In this document: in pieces, positions 8,930 through 16,469 of the stretch
Layout: every line of letters begins with the position of its first letter
Position numbering within the stretch: position 1 is the first letter of the stretch
Origin: an uncultured Eubacteriales bacterium
Lineage (GTDB): Bacteria; Bacillota; Clostridia; Christensenellales; CAG-138
Direction of reading: 5' to 3'
DNA length: 64,000 nucleotides
Assembly (NCBI GenBank): GCA_900545265.1
Contig: UQYI01000012.1
Span: 1-64,000, forward strand
Notes under the pieces: generated by a model
Databases searched by the model: none
What the model was told of the DNA's origin: nothing
What the model saw: only the letters and a program-made list of their open reading frames with translations
Translations under genes and position numbers: made by a program

Positions 8930-9022
8930 GCCGGGCTGCCCAAAAAGAAGCAGCGGGAGCTGCTGGACGCCCGGGACTGATGCAAACGGAAGGGAATACG
9001 AAAGGAAAGGGGGGCTTCTGAT

Positions 9023-9622
9023 ATGCCGCAGCTGAATAAGGGCGGAAAGTTTGTTTTTGGAAGATCCCGGATCGGTGCAGACGGGTGGGTACAATTCCCC
9101 ACTCAGGCGGTGGAGGAATACCGCATTGCCGGGGAAGGAAAGGTATATCTGTTCACCGGAAGCAAAGTAACCGGCGGGTTCTGTGTGACCCGGAAGGGAC
9201 TGCTGCAGCCTTCCAAGCTGGGGCATATTCTGGAGGATATGCCTGCCCTGCGGGAGTATAGGGCGGCTCCGGGGGCTTTTGCTCCCTATAAGGGCCGGTT
9301 TTACTGCTGGGTGCCCGTTACGCAGGAGGGGCAGATCCGGCTGAGCGAAGAGATGATGCAGTTTTTGGCCGTGGAGCCGGGGCGGGAACTGCTTGCCATC
9401 CGCAGCAGCAACATTGCCTTTACCATGGGCGCCAAAGGGCCTCTTTTGGAAAAGGCGGAAAGATATGAGGGGGAGTCCCCCTGTTCTGATCGACGGAGGG
9501 GGCTGTTTATAAGGGAAAGCAACCATAATGTCAGTATGCATTGCTTGAGGCAATGGGCGCAGGGGTGTAGGCTGTTAGCATCAAACCTGAGGAGGGAAGG
9601 AATATGTTTGGTGAAAATTTGA
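9023..9622 (+). CDS. AbrB-like hypothetical protein, C-terminus probably frameshifted
   Basis: The first ~155 residues look like a clostridial hypothetical family with a C-terminal SpoVT/AbrB-like segment, including IAFTMGAKGPLLEKA. The ATG follows a G-rich ribosome site. After GES-P the frame continues into about 45 unlike residues, rich in Arg and Cys, and overlaps the next gene by 19 bases. One extra C in the C5 run at about 9477-9481 would give GESPLF and a stop at 9487-9489, which resembles the family ending as I remember it. The natural gene therefore probably ends at 9489. Its function is unknown; a regulatory role is only a guess. Confidence 0.6.
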   Translation: MPQLNKGGKFVFGRSRIGADGWVQFPTQAVEEYRIAGEGKVYLFTGSKVTGGFCVTRKGLLQPSKLGHILEDMPALREYRAAPGAFAPYKGRFYCWVPVTQEGQIRLSEEMMQFLAVEPGRELLAIRSSNIAFTMGAKGPLLEKAERYEGESPCSDRRRGLFIRESNHNVSMHCLRQWAQGCRLLASNLRREGICLVKI

Positions 9623-10026
9623 AAGCGGTGCGCAAAGCAAAAGGATATACCCAGGAGGAGCTTGCCATAAAGCTGAATGTTGTAAGGCAAACCGTAAGCA
9701 AGTGGGAAAAGGGGTTGTCCGTTCCGGACGCAGATGTTCTTTCTAAAATAGCAGATGTGCTGGACACAAAAGTAAGCCTGCTGCTTGGCGGCACAATGCC
9801 TGATGAAGCAGATAAAGACGCGGTTGCGGAGCAGCTTGGCAGGATCAGCGAACAGTTGGCGATCCGGAACAGGCGTAGCAAAAGGATCTGGAAGGTCGTT
9901 GGGATCCTTTTATTGGCGATCGTGCTTTTTAATATTCTGCTGGTGCTGTTTGGTATGGCGGAACATAAGAGCTTTTCTACAGACAGTACCGCCGTTCCCG
10001 TGGCAACAGAGAAGATCGGCGGGTAG
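9604..10026 (+). CDS. XRE-family transcriptional regulator with one membrane helix
   Basis: The 140-residue protein begins with a Cro/CI-type helix-turn-helix (NLKAVRKAKGYTQEELA, then VRQTVSKWEKGLSVPD) in residues 5-60. A polar linker leads to one hydrophobic segment (VGILLLAIVLFNILLVLF, about residues 100-118) and a short tail. Such membrane-tethered XRE regulators are common in Firmicutes. AGGAGGGAAGG precedes the ATG. It overlaps the extended frame of the AbrB-like gene but not its probable natural end. The target is unknown. Confidence 0.85.
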   Translation: MFGENLKAVRKAKGYTQEELAIKLNVVRQTVSKWEKGLSVPDADVLSKIADVLDTKVSLLLGGTMPDEADKDAVAEQLGRISEQLAIRNRRSKRIWKVVGILLLAIVLFNILLVLFGMAEHKSFSTDSTAVPVATEKIGG

Positions 10027-10423
10027 GAGGACTGCTGCAGCCGGTTTGCAGCTTAAGTGCCTGTATCCGAAAGGACAAGGCGGTTCACGGCGAGGGGCAA
10101 TGACGGGCAAAGGGCTTTGACCGTATACAGCAATAAATGTCTGCTGCGGCTTCATTTTCCGTAATTGCAAAGTCTGACTTCGCGTTGTTTCAATTTCTCT
10201 TTCCTATCTGCATATTCGTATCATGCAGGCGGCGTGGTAAAGCGGCCCGGCCCGCCTGATCGGCTTTGTGAGCGGCGTTCCGGCCGGGATCCGCTCATTT
10301 TCTTTTGATTTTCCACAAGCTCTTCCGGGTTTTCCCGCTTTTCAATGCGCTGCAGGACTGCCATGATAAAAAGAAAAGCCGTCTCCGCCGAACGGGTTCG
10401 GAAGGGTATATACAGGGAAAGGA
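10027..10423. other. Intergenic stretch between convergent genes
   Basis: There is no clear terminator. A small minus-strand frame from 10364 to 10221 would encode 47 residues starting MAVLQRIEKRENPEELVENQ, but its ribosome site is weak and too distant (GGAGA about 15 bases away), and I recognise no family. I treat it as doubtful. Nothing else is supported. Confidence 0.4.
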
Positions 10424-11857
10424 TCAATCCTCGGCGGAGGGATCCGCTTTTTCCTCGGTTTCCGCTTCTGCGGCGGCGGCAGGAGCTTCCCCCAGCTCTA
10501 CCCGCCTGAGGGGGTGGCGGAGATAATACAATATCATGGCGGTGCTGCACACAATCCAGCCCAGAGGGTAGCCAAAGGCTACGGACATGACCGTGTTGGA
10601 GATGAAGTTGGTCATGACATACAGATAGATCTGCCGGAAGAACACATAGCTGCCCAGCATGATGACCATGGGAGCCCGGCTGTTTCCCGCCCCCCGCAAG
10701 GCTCCGGAGGTCACCTGATTGATGCACATGAACACATAGAAGGGAGTCAGCATCAGGAAGGAAGCCCCGTAGGCAATGACCTCGGCCTTGGGATTGAAGA
10801 AGCCTACCAGCGACGGGGCAAAGAGCATGGAGGGAGCGCCCAGCAGCAGGGCCAGACCCAGACTGATGCCCAGGGCCGCTTTCATGCCGGTGCGGGCCCG
10901 CTTTTCCTGCCCGGCGCCCAGATTCTGCCCTACAAAGGTGGTGGCGGCCAGCGCCATGGATTTGGTGGGCAGCACCAGCAGCTGATCGATCTTGTTATAG
11001 GCCGTCCAGCCGGACATGACATCCGCTCCGAAATGATTGATATAGGACTGTACAAACACGTTGGAGAAGGAGGTCACCGCCATCTGCAGGGCGGCCGGGA
11101 AGCCCACCCGGAGGATGCGCCCCAGAACGGCCTTATCTATGGCCAGCTTGCGGAAGCGGAAGCGGATGCAGGAATCCGTGCGCATAAGGGCGATGAGCAC
11201 CAGAACGGCAGACACATACTGGGCAATGATGGTGGCCAGAGCCACGCCTTCCACGCCCATGCCCAGGCCGATGACAAAATACAGATCCAGCACCGTATTC
11301 ATCAGGGCACAGGCCAGCAGCGCCAGGAAGGGGATCAGGGAATTGCCCACGGCCTGCAGGATACCGGAGCACGCATTATACAGCATCAGGCCGGAGACCC
11401 CGGCAAAATAGATGGTCAGGTAGCTGACGGCCTCGGGCAGGACTTCTTCCGGGGTCTGCATAAAGACCAGCATGGTGGGGGTAAATGCGATCCCTATGCC
11501 GGTAAACAGCACGGCCAGGATCAGCGTCATGAGAATGGCGGTGTGAACGGTCTTTTGAACGCTTTCGGGCTTGCCTGCGCCGAAATACTGGGCCGTGATC
11601 ACCCCGGCGCCGTTGCTCAGGCCCATGAAAAAGCCGATAAGGGTAAAGGTAATGGGTCCTGCGGAGCCCACGGCGGAGAAAGCCTCGTTGCTTGCATAAT
11701 TCCCCACCACCCAGGTATCCACCATGTTGTACAGCTGCTGGAAGATGTTTCCTGCCAGCAGGGGCAGCATGAACCGGAGCAGATGCATAAAGATGCTGCC
11801 CCGGGTCATGTCTATTTCCGTGTGCCGTTTTCGAATGGCTGAAGTTTTTGTTTCCAT
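10424..11857 (-). CDS. MATE-family efflux transporter
   Basis: The 477-residue product is a MATE (multi antimicrobial extrusion) exporter with about 12 membrane segments: LLRFMLPLLAGNIFQQLYNMVDTWVVGNY at the first helices, the pseudo-repeat LGRILRVGFPAALQMAVTSFSNVFVQSYINHFG in the second half, and GQNLGAGQ. Such pumps export drugs or metabolites using Na+ or H+. I start it at METKTS (11857) because GAGAGGG lies about 6 bases upstream; an upstream MH-extension is possible. The tail is rich in Ala and Glu. A TetR regulator is encoded divergently at 12115 and may control it. Confidence 0.92.
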   Translation of the reverse strand: METKTSAIRKRHTEIDMTRGSIFMHLLRFMLPLLAGNIFQQLYNMVDTWVVGNYASNEAFSAVGSAGPITFTLIGFFMGLSNGAGVITAQYFGAGKPESVQKTVHTAILMTLILAVLFTGIGIAFTPTMLVFMQTPEEVLPEAVSYLTIYFAGVSGLMLYNACSGILQAVGNSLIPFLALLACALMNTVLDLYFVIGLGMGVEGVALATIIAQYVSAVLVLIALMRTDSCIRFRFRKLAIDKAVLGRILRVGFPAALQMAVTSFSNVFVQSYINHFGADVMSGWTAYNKIDQLLVLPTKSMALAATTFVGQNLGAGQEKRARTGMKAALGISLGLALLLGAPSMLFAPSLVGFFNPKAEVIAYGASFLMLTPFYVFMCINQVTSGALRGAGNSRAPMVIMLGSYVFFRQIYLYVMTNFISNTVMSVAFGYPLGWIVCSTAMILYYLRHPLRRVELGEAPAAAAEAETEEKADPSAED

Positions 11858-12054
11858 GTGCATCCCTCTCTCTTCTGACAGTATACCATAAAATCCGTCT
11901 TTCGGAGAGAGGAAAAGCCACGGACGGTAGTCCATATGATATTTCGTTTACACAGGTCAGGATATACGGAACATCGTGCGGGCGAAGTACGCCGCTGCCG
12001 GGGGCTGCCCTGCTCTGGATCTATGGGCAGGGGTTGCCGGAGTTTCACAAAGGA
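11858..12054. promoter_or_regulatory. Divergent control region between MATE and TetR genes
   Basis: On the minus strand an extended -10 (TGG-TATACT, 11880-11885) sits 22 bases before the MATE ATG; its -35 is weak. The word TTTCGTTTACAC at about 11942 recurs in other intergenic regions of the window. No clear TetR palindrome could be identified. Confidence 0.5.
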
Positions 12055-12083
12055 TTGAACCCTGCGCAAAAAGATGATAAAAT
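12055..12083 (+). promoter_or_regulatory. tetR-family gene promoter
   Basis: TTGAAC (12055-12060), a 17-nt spacer and TAAAAT (12078-12083) lie 31 bases before the ATG. Confidence 0.65.
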
Positions 12084-12114
12084 ACGGAAAAAGACAAAAA
12101 GTACGGAGGAACCC

Positions 12115-12666
12115 ATGGCCTTATACACCCAGAAGGCGATTCTGCGGACTTTCCAGCAGATGCTGGAGGAAATGCCCTTTGATAAGATCACCGTTTCTGC
12201 CCTGGTAAGGCGCTGCGAGATCAGCTCCAATACCTTTTACTATCACTATCAGGATATCTATGCCCTGCTGGAGGTCTGGCTCAAGGAACGCCTGGCCCCC
12301 TATTCCCGATATGACGACTGGAAGGAGGCCATCAAAGCCTTTTTGAGGGACTGCCGGGAAAAACGGGCCCTGATCTATCACCTGTATGACTGTCTTTCCA
12401 GAGACATTCTGGTTCACAGCGTGTTTACCATGAACGATGACGCCATCACCCGGAAGATCCGGGAGTATTCCGCCGGGGGCCGGGTCTCTGAAGAAACCAT
12501 ATGGGAGCTGACCTTCATGTGCCGGTATGTGGTGCTGGGCTTTTTTACCCAGTTCCTGTGGAACCGGATGGAAGGGGACGTGGACCGGCTGGTGGACAGG
12601 ATCGCCGGGCACCTGGAGGATCTGGTTCGGCTGACCCTGCAAAAGGAGGGCGCTCTCCGCGGCTGA
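12115..12666 (+). CDS. TetR/AcrR-family transcriptional regulator
   Basis: The 183-residue protein has the TetR N-terminal helix-turn-helix: ILRTFQQMLEEMPFDKITVSALVRRCEISSNTFYYHY in residues 8-45. The C-terminal part resembles the TetR_C_8 ligand domain often found in low-GC Gram-positives. The ATG is set by CGGAGGA five bases upstream; the open frame extends further upstream but lacks motifs. It is transcribed away from the MATE exporter, the usual arrangement of a local repressor and its pump. A strong terminator follows. Confidence 0.9.
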   Translation: MALYTQKAILRTFQQMLEEMPFDKITVSALVRRCEISSNTFYYHYQDIYALLEVWLKERLAPYSRYDDWKEAIKAFLRDCREKRALIYHLYDCLSRDILVHSVFTMNDDAITRKIREYSAGGRVSEETIWELTFMCRYVVLGFFTQFLWNRMEGDVDRLVDRIAGHLEDLVRLTLQKEGALRG

Positions 12667-12712
12667 GCGATTCGGGCAAAAAAACATTTTTTCGCAAAAT
12701 CACATAGAATAC

Positions 12713-12746
12713 AGGGGTTCCTCAAAATCGAGGAACCCCTTTCCTT
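12713..12746 (+). terminator. Terminator of the TetR gene
   Basis: The 11-bp perfect stem AGGGGTTCCTC (12713-12723) / GAGGAACCCCT (12730-12740) is followed by TTCCTTTCC. Confidence 0.85.
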
Positions 12747-12879
12747 TCCCACTGGCGGGAACTGCGGGAAAAAGTTATTCTGATTTTATATAGATACGGA
12801 AAGGAACAGAATACCGGCGGCGGGGGATATCCTCCTTTCTTCCCGTCCCGGTTTTGTTCCCTTTCAGACAGGAGCAGCC

Positions 12880-13752
12880 ATGAAGGCGTATTGCGTTTTA
12901 TTTAACCCGCTGGCAGGCGGCGGACAGGGGGAAATTCAGGCCCGGGCTCTTTCCAAAAAGATGCCGGAATATGCCCTGCGTTTTGTGGATATCACCGCCG
13001 TTAAGGAGTATGCCGCCCTGTTTGCTTCTCTGGGGCCGGAGGAAGGGCTGATCCTCTGTGGGGGTGACGGCACTTTAAACCGCTTTATCAACGATACTGC
13101 CGGGCTGAAGCGGCCGGAGGCGCTGTTCTATTATGCCTGCGGTTCCGGCAATGATTTTTTGCGGGATGCCGAAAAAGATCCCTCCCAGGGTTTCTTTTTG
13201 CTGACCCCTTATCTTCGCAGCCTGCCCCAGGTGCAGGTAAAGGGCGCCGCCCATTTCTTTATCAACGGCATAGGCTATGGCATCGACGGCTACTGCTGCG
13301 AAAAGGGAGACGAGCTGCGCAAAAAAAGCACCAGACCCGTCAACTATACCGCCATTGCCATCAATGGACTTTTGTTCCACTATCACCCTACGGGAGCCCG
13401 GGTAACGGTGGACGGGAACACCCTCTGCTTTGACCATGTGTGGCTGGCTCCGGTCATGCTGGGCCGCTGCTACGGCGGCGGTATGCGCCCCACCCCCCAA
13501 CAGGATCGCTTTGCTCCGGAAAAGACCCTGTCTCTGATGGTGTATCACTGCCCGGGCAAGCTCCGGGCACTGGCCGCCTTCCCTTCCATCTTCAGGGGGG
13601 AGCATGTAAAATACCGGAACATGGTGCAGATCCTTACGGGCCGCCATATCCGGGTGGAGTTTGATCGTCCCACTCCCTTGCAGATCGACGGGGAGACCAT
13701 TTTGGATGTAACGGAGTACGAAGCCTTTTTCCCTCCGGCAGAAAGTCTGTAA
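12880..13752 (+). CDS. Diacylglycerol/lipid kinase family protein
   Basis: The 290-residue protein has the DAGK/YegS catalytic signatures: FNPLAGGGQG near residue 8, CGGDGTLNRFIND near 60 (ATP-binding GGDGT) and ACGSGNDFLRD near 86. YegS/DgkB enzymes phosphorylate diacylglycerol or related lipids to phosphatidate. The next gene, 14 bases downstream, is a CDP-diacylglycerol synthase, which uses phosphatidate. The pair could therefore return diacylglycerol to phospholipid synthesis. The ribosome site CAGGAG precedes the ATG. The exact lipid is not determined. Confidence 0.88.
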   Translation: MKAYCVLFNPLAGGGQGEIQARALSKKMPEYALRFVDITAVKEYAALFASLGPEEGLILCGGDGTLNRFINDTAGLKRPEALFYYACGSGNDFLRDAEKDPSQGFFLLTPYLRSLPQVQVKGAAHFFINGIGYGIDGYCCEKGDELRKKSTRPVNYTAIAINGLLFHYHPTGARVTVDGNTLCFDHVWLAPVMLGRCYGGGMRPTPQQDRFAPEKTLSLMVYHCPGKLRALAAFPSIFRGEHVKYRNMVQILTGRHIRVEFDRPTPLQIDGETILDVTEYEAFFPPAESL

Positions 13753-13765
13753 AGGGGGGGCCGGT

Positions 13766-14608
13766 ATGGAGCGGCGGGATACACATGCTTCGGAACTGAC
13801 GGTGCGCATCCGCACGGGCGCCCTGCTCACACTGATACTGCTGGGGGCTTTTCAGGCCCGGCAGGTGCCCGGGATACTGGAAGGGCTCAGCACGCTGTTG
13901 GGTCTTTTGGGATGCTTTGAGCTGCTCCGGGCCATGGGGCTGCTGCAGGGCCGGTGGGGCTGGCTGGTATATGCCGGCACGGCCTTGTGCTGCCTGCTTT
14001 TCCCACTGTATATTCCCCGGCTCCCCATCCCGGTGCTGGCCGCTGCAGAGGGTGCTGCCGCAGCTGCGGGGTTCCTCTCCCTGCTGCTGAGCGGATGCGG
14101 ACCCTTTCCCCGGCCTCCGTATATACGGGGGCTCCTGGGGGGCGCTGCCATCGGGGCGTCCTTTGCCTGCCTGCCCCTGCTGGGAGACAGCCTGTTTACA
14201 CTGGTGTTGCCCTTTGCCGCCTGTGTGCTTACGGATGCGGCCGCCTATTTCGGCGGAAAAGCCCTGGGCAAAAAGCAGCTGGCTCCTCTTATCAGCCCCC
14301 ATAAGACCGTGGCAGGCAGCCTTTGCGGCACTCTGGCGGCTACGGTGCTCCTGTGGCTGGTAGGCTTTCTGCTGCAGGCCTGGCTCCACCGGCCGGTATA
14401 TGTGAGCAGGCTGTCGCTTTACGGCTATACGGCTTCTCTGCTGGGGCAGCTGGGGGATCTGGTTTTTTCTCAGGTCAAGCGCCGGGCGGGGATCAAGGAC
14501 TACAGCCGCCTGCTTCCCGGCCATGGGGGGCTGCTGGACCGGTTCGACAGCGCTCTGTTCGTGCTCCCCTATACGGTGGTATTTCTTTGGTATCTGCCGC
14601 TGCTGTAA
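13766..14608 (+). CDS. cdsA: Phosphatidate cytidylyltransferase (CDP-DAG synthase)
   Basis: The 280-residue membrane protein carries the complete CdsA signature: SQVKRR, IKDYSRLLPGHGG and LLDRFDS near residues 225-255. It has about seven hydrophobic segments before it, and the catalytic-face motif DAAAYFGGKALGKK near 155. It converts CTP and phosphatidate to CDP-diacylglycerol. It is paired with the lipid kinase just upstream rather than with the usual frr-uppS-dxr genes, so the genome may hold another cdsA. Confidence 0.93.
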   Translation: MERRDTHASELTVRIRTGALLTLILLGAFQARQVPGILEGLSTLLGLLGCFELLRAMGLLQGRWGWLVYAGTALCCLLFPLYIPRLPIPVLAAAEGAAAAAGFLSLLLSGCGPFPRPPYIRGLLGGAAIGASFACLPLLGDSLFTLVLPFAACVLTDAAAYFGGKALGKKQLAPLISPHKTVAGSLCGTLAATVLLWLVGFLLQAWLHRPVYVSRLSLYGYTASLLGQLGDLVFSQVKRRAGIKDYSRLLPGHGGLLDRFDSALFVLPYTVVFLWYLPLL

Positions 14609-14784
14609 AACATATACGGCTTCAAATGCCCTTCGTCCGGGAAAGCAGGCCGGGGGTATTTTTTGCTTCTCGCCGGTATCCCTGCTCGGGTACAGGGCGC
14701 GGCTGTTTTTGGATATGGGTTTTGCCTTTCTCATGTGCCGGGGGTTGGGACGCGGCGAAGCGGGGTTTTTCCGGTTCGGGGGCC

Positions 14785-14869
14785 GGGGCGCTGCCTTTGG
14801 CGGAGCCAAAGGCAGGGGGCCTCGCCGGCGAGGCCCGCTGGGGCGGCGGCACGCCGCCTGCAGCGCCCC
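14785..14869. repeat. Three-hairpin intergenic element, variant C
   Basis: The outer stem GGGGCGCTG (14785-14793) pairs with CAGCGCCCC (14861-14869). Inside are CCTTTGGC/GCCAAAGG, GGCCTCGC/GCGAGGCC and GGCGGC/GCCGCC. The architecture is the same as the other copies but every stem sequence differs. TTACGGCGCA follows, at the place where other copies have GTATACGGCGCA. Confidence 0.8.
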
Positions 14870-14903
14870 CCTCCCGATTACGGCGCAACCCCCGTTCCCA
14901 CAC

Positions 14904-14935
14904 AAAAAAGCGCCTTTCGGATGAGGCGCTTTTTT
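14904..14935. terminator. Bidirectional terminator between cdsA and the foldase gene
   Basis: AAAAAAGCGCCT and AGGCGCTTTTTT form a symmetrical hairpin with T tracts on both strands. It serves the convergent cdsA and foldase lipoprotein genes. Confidence 0.88.
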
Positions 14936-15008
14936 GATGAAGCTTCGATCAGTACTTTTCTTTTTTGCGCTGCTCTCTGCTGCGGTTTTTGCAGACGGGC
15001 GATGTCTG

Positions 15009-16412
15009 TCAGCCTACGTTCTTGTAGTTGTCCTCGTGGAACACAGCGGCGCTGCGGGCTTCCTCCAGCCAGCTGCTCTGCACGGCGCTCCACTCGCTGT
15101 CCTTCTTGCTTTCCAGAGCGGCAGCTTCGGCGGCTTCCTGGAACTGCTCATAGGTGCGGTCCCCGGCTACCACGTCGTCTCCCCGCTTGAGGATATAAAA
15201 CACGCTGCTTACTTCCATCAGGTCAGAAACTTCCCCGGCCTTCATGGTCAGCACCTTGTTCCAGATCTCTTCGTCAAAGTTGCTGTCCTTCTCCAGAGTG
15301 TACAGCAGATCTCCAAAGGCCATCTGGGCATCGGTGGGGGCGGAAGAGGCGTAGTCCTTCATGACCAGGCCAAAGTCCTTGCCGCTTTCGATCTCCTGCA
15401 GGGCGGCGCTGCCCTTCTCCTGCAGGCTCTTGAGCAGCTCCCGGTTGGCGGTGCTCAGGGCCGCATATTCGGCCTGGATCTCCTGTTGGCGGACGGTATT
15501 TTCCCCCTTGAGGACGATGGCGCCGTATTCGGCTTCCAGTGCGGTCATTTTGGTGAGGTTTTCGTTATAAACAGCCTGATCCGCTTCCGAAAGGGCAAGG
15601 CGGATCACCTGCACCCGGGTAAAGCCCTCCGGTACGCTGAGACCGGGCACCTGAGACTCGCCGGATTCATAGGCCTGCTGGGTGGTGCGGTAGCTGAGGG
15701 GATCGCTGGCTACGGCGGTCTGCTGATCGGTCAGCTCCTGTGCGAACCAGGACTGGGCATCCCCTTCTTCCAGCTTTACGGTGGAAAGGAAGTATTCCTC
15801 TACCTTTTCGCTGAGCCGGTTCTTTTCCATCTCCGGCCGGTAAATGGTGGAAAGGTATTCTTCAAAGGTGCAGTTGTAATAGGATGCCACTTCGCTTTCC
15901 AGCGTTTCCGTGGCGCTCTTGTCTACTTCTTCCTCTGTGGCGCTCTCCCCCAGCTGCTGGCGGGCGTACTCCTTATACTCCTGCAGGATCTCTGCCCGGT
16001 GGGCTTCCACCTGCTCGTCGATCTGGTCGTCATCGGCGGCGTCCAAAGACAGCCCCAGCTCCTTGGCCTTCCAGGGCAGCACCATATCGGAAAGGGCCTG
16101 CTCCACGACCATATCCCGGTACTGCTTGATCTCGGATTCCTCCGTGGGAGCCTCCATGCCGTAATAGGACATGTAAGAGACGAAGTATTCATACGCATCC
16201 TGGATATCCCCTACGGTGGTCACCTGATCCCCCAGCTCAATGGCGGGCAGATCGGCAGAGATATCCTTCTGGGCTTCATCGGCAGGGGCGCCGGTAGCTT
16301 CTGCAGAGGGAGAAGCTTCTTCTTCCTTATCGTTCTGCTGATCGCAGGCGGCCAGGCCAAACAGCATCCCAAGGGCCAGCCCCAGGGCCAACAGGCGTTT
16401 GTACATCTTCAT
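15009..16412 (-). CDS. SurA/PrsA-like foldase lipoprotein
   Basis: The 467-residue protein starts with a lipoprotein signal (lipobox LAAC, Cys23) and a low-complexity acidic stretch. A SurA_N-like helical region and a C-terminal parvulin-like part follow (FGDLLYTLEKDSNFDEEIWNK and MKAGEVSDLMEVSSVFYILKR). It probably helps fold exported proteins on the outer face of the membrane, with peptidyl-prolyl isomerase activity possible. I start at MKMYKR (16412), six bases after GAAAGGAAAC. It lies downstream of pth and mfd on the same strand, a common order in Clostridia. Confidence 0.8.
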   Translation of the reverse strand: MKMYKRLLALGLALGMLFGLAACDQQNDKEEEASPSAEATGAPADEAQKDISADLPAIELGDQVTTVGDIQDAYEYFVSYMSYYGMEAPTEESEIKQYRDMVVEQALSDMVLPWKAKELGLSLDAADDDQIDEQVEAHRAEILQEYKEYARQQLGESATEEEVDKSATETLESEVASYYNCTFEEYLSTIYRPEMEKNRLSEKVEEYFLSTVKLEEGDAQSWFAQELTDQQTAVASDPLSYRTTQQAYESGESQVPGLSVPEGFTRVQVIRLALSEADQAVYNENLTKMTALEAEYGAIVLKGENTVRQQEIQAEYAALSTANRELLKSLQEKGSAALQEIESGKDFGLVMKDYASSAPTDAQMAFGDLLYTLEKDSNFDEEIWNKVLTMKAGEVSDLMEVSSVFYILKRGDDVVAGDRTYEQFQEAAEAAALESKKDSEWSAVQSSWLEEARSAAVFHEDNYKNVG

Positions 16413-16469
16413 GGTATTGTTTCCTTTCTTTCGCGCTCCGGCCTTTTGCCCGAAATCGCATTGCATTGA

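Noticed and set aside
10514..11842. 442-codon plus-strand frame opposite the MATE gene
   Set aside because: It is the antisense of a typical membrane protein gene and rich in His, Gln and Gly; no support for expression.
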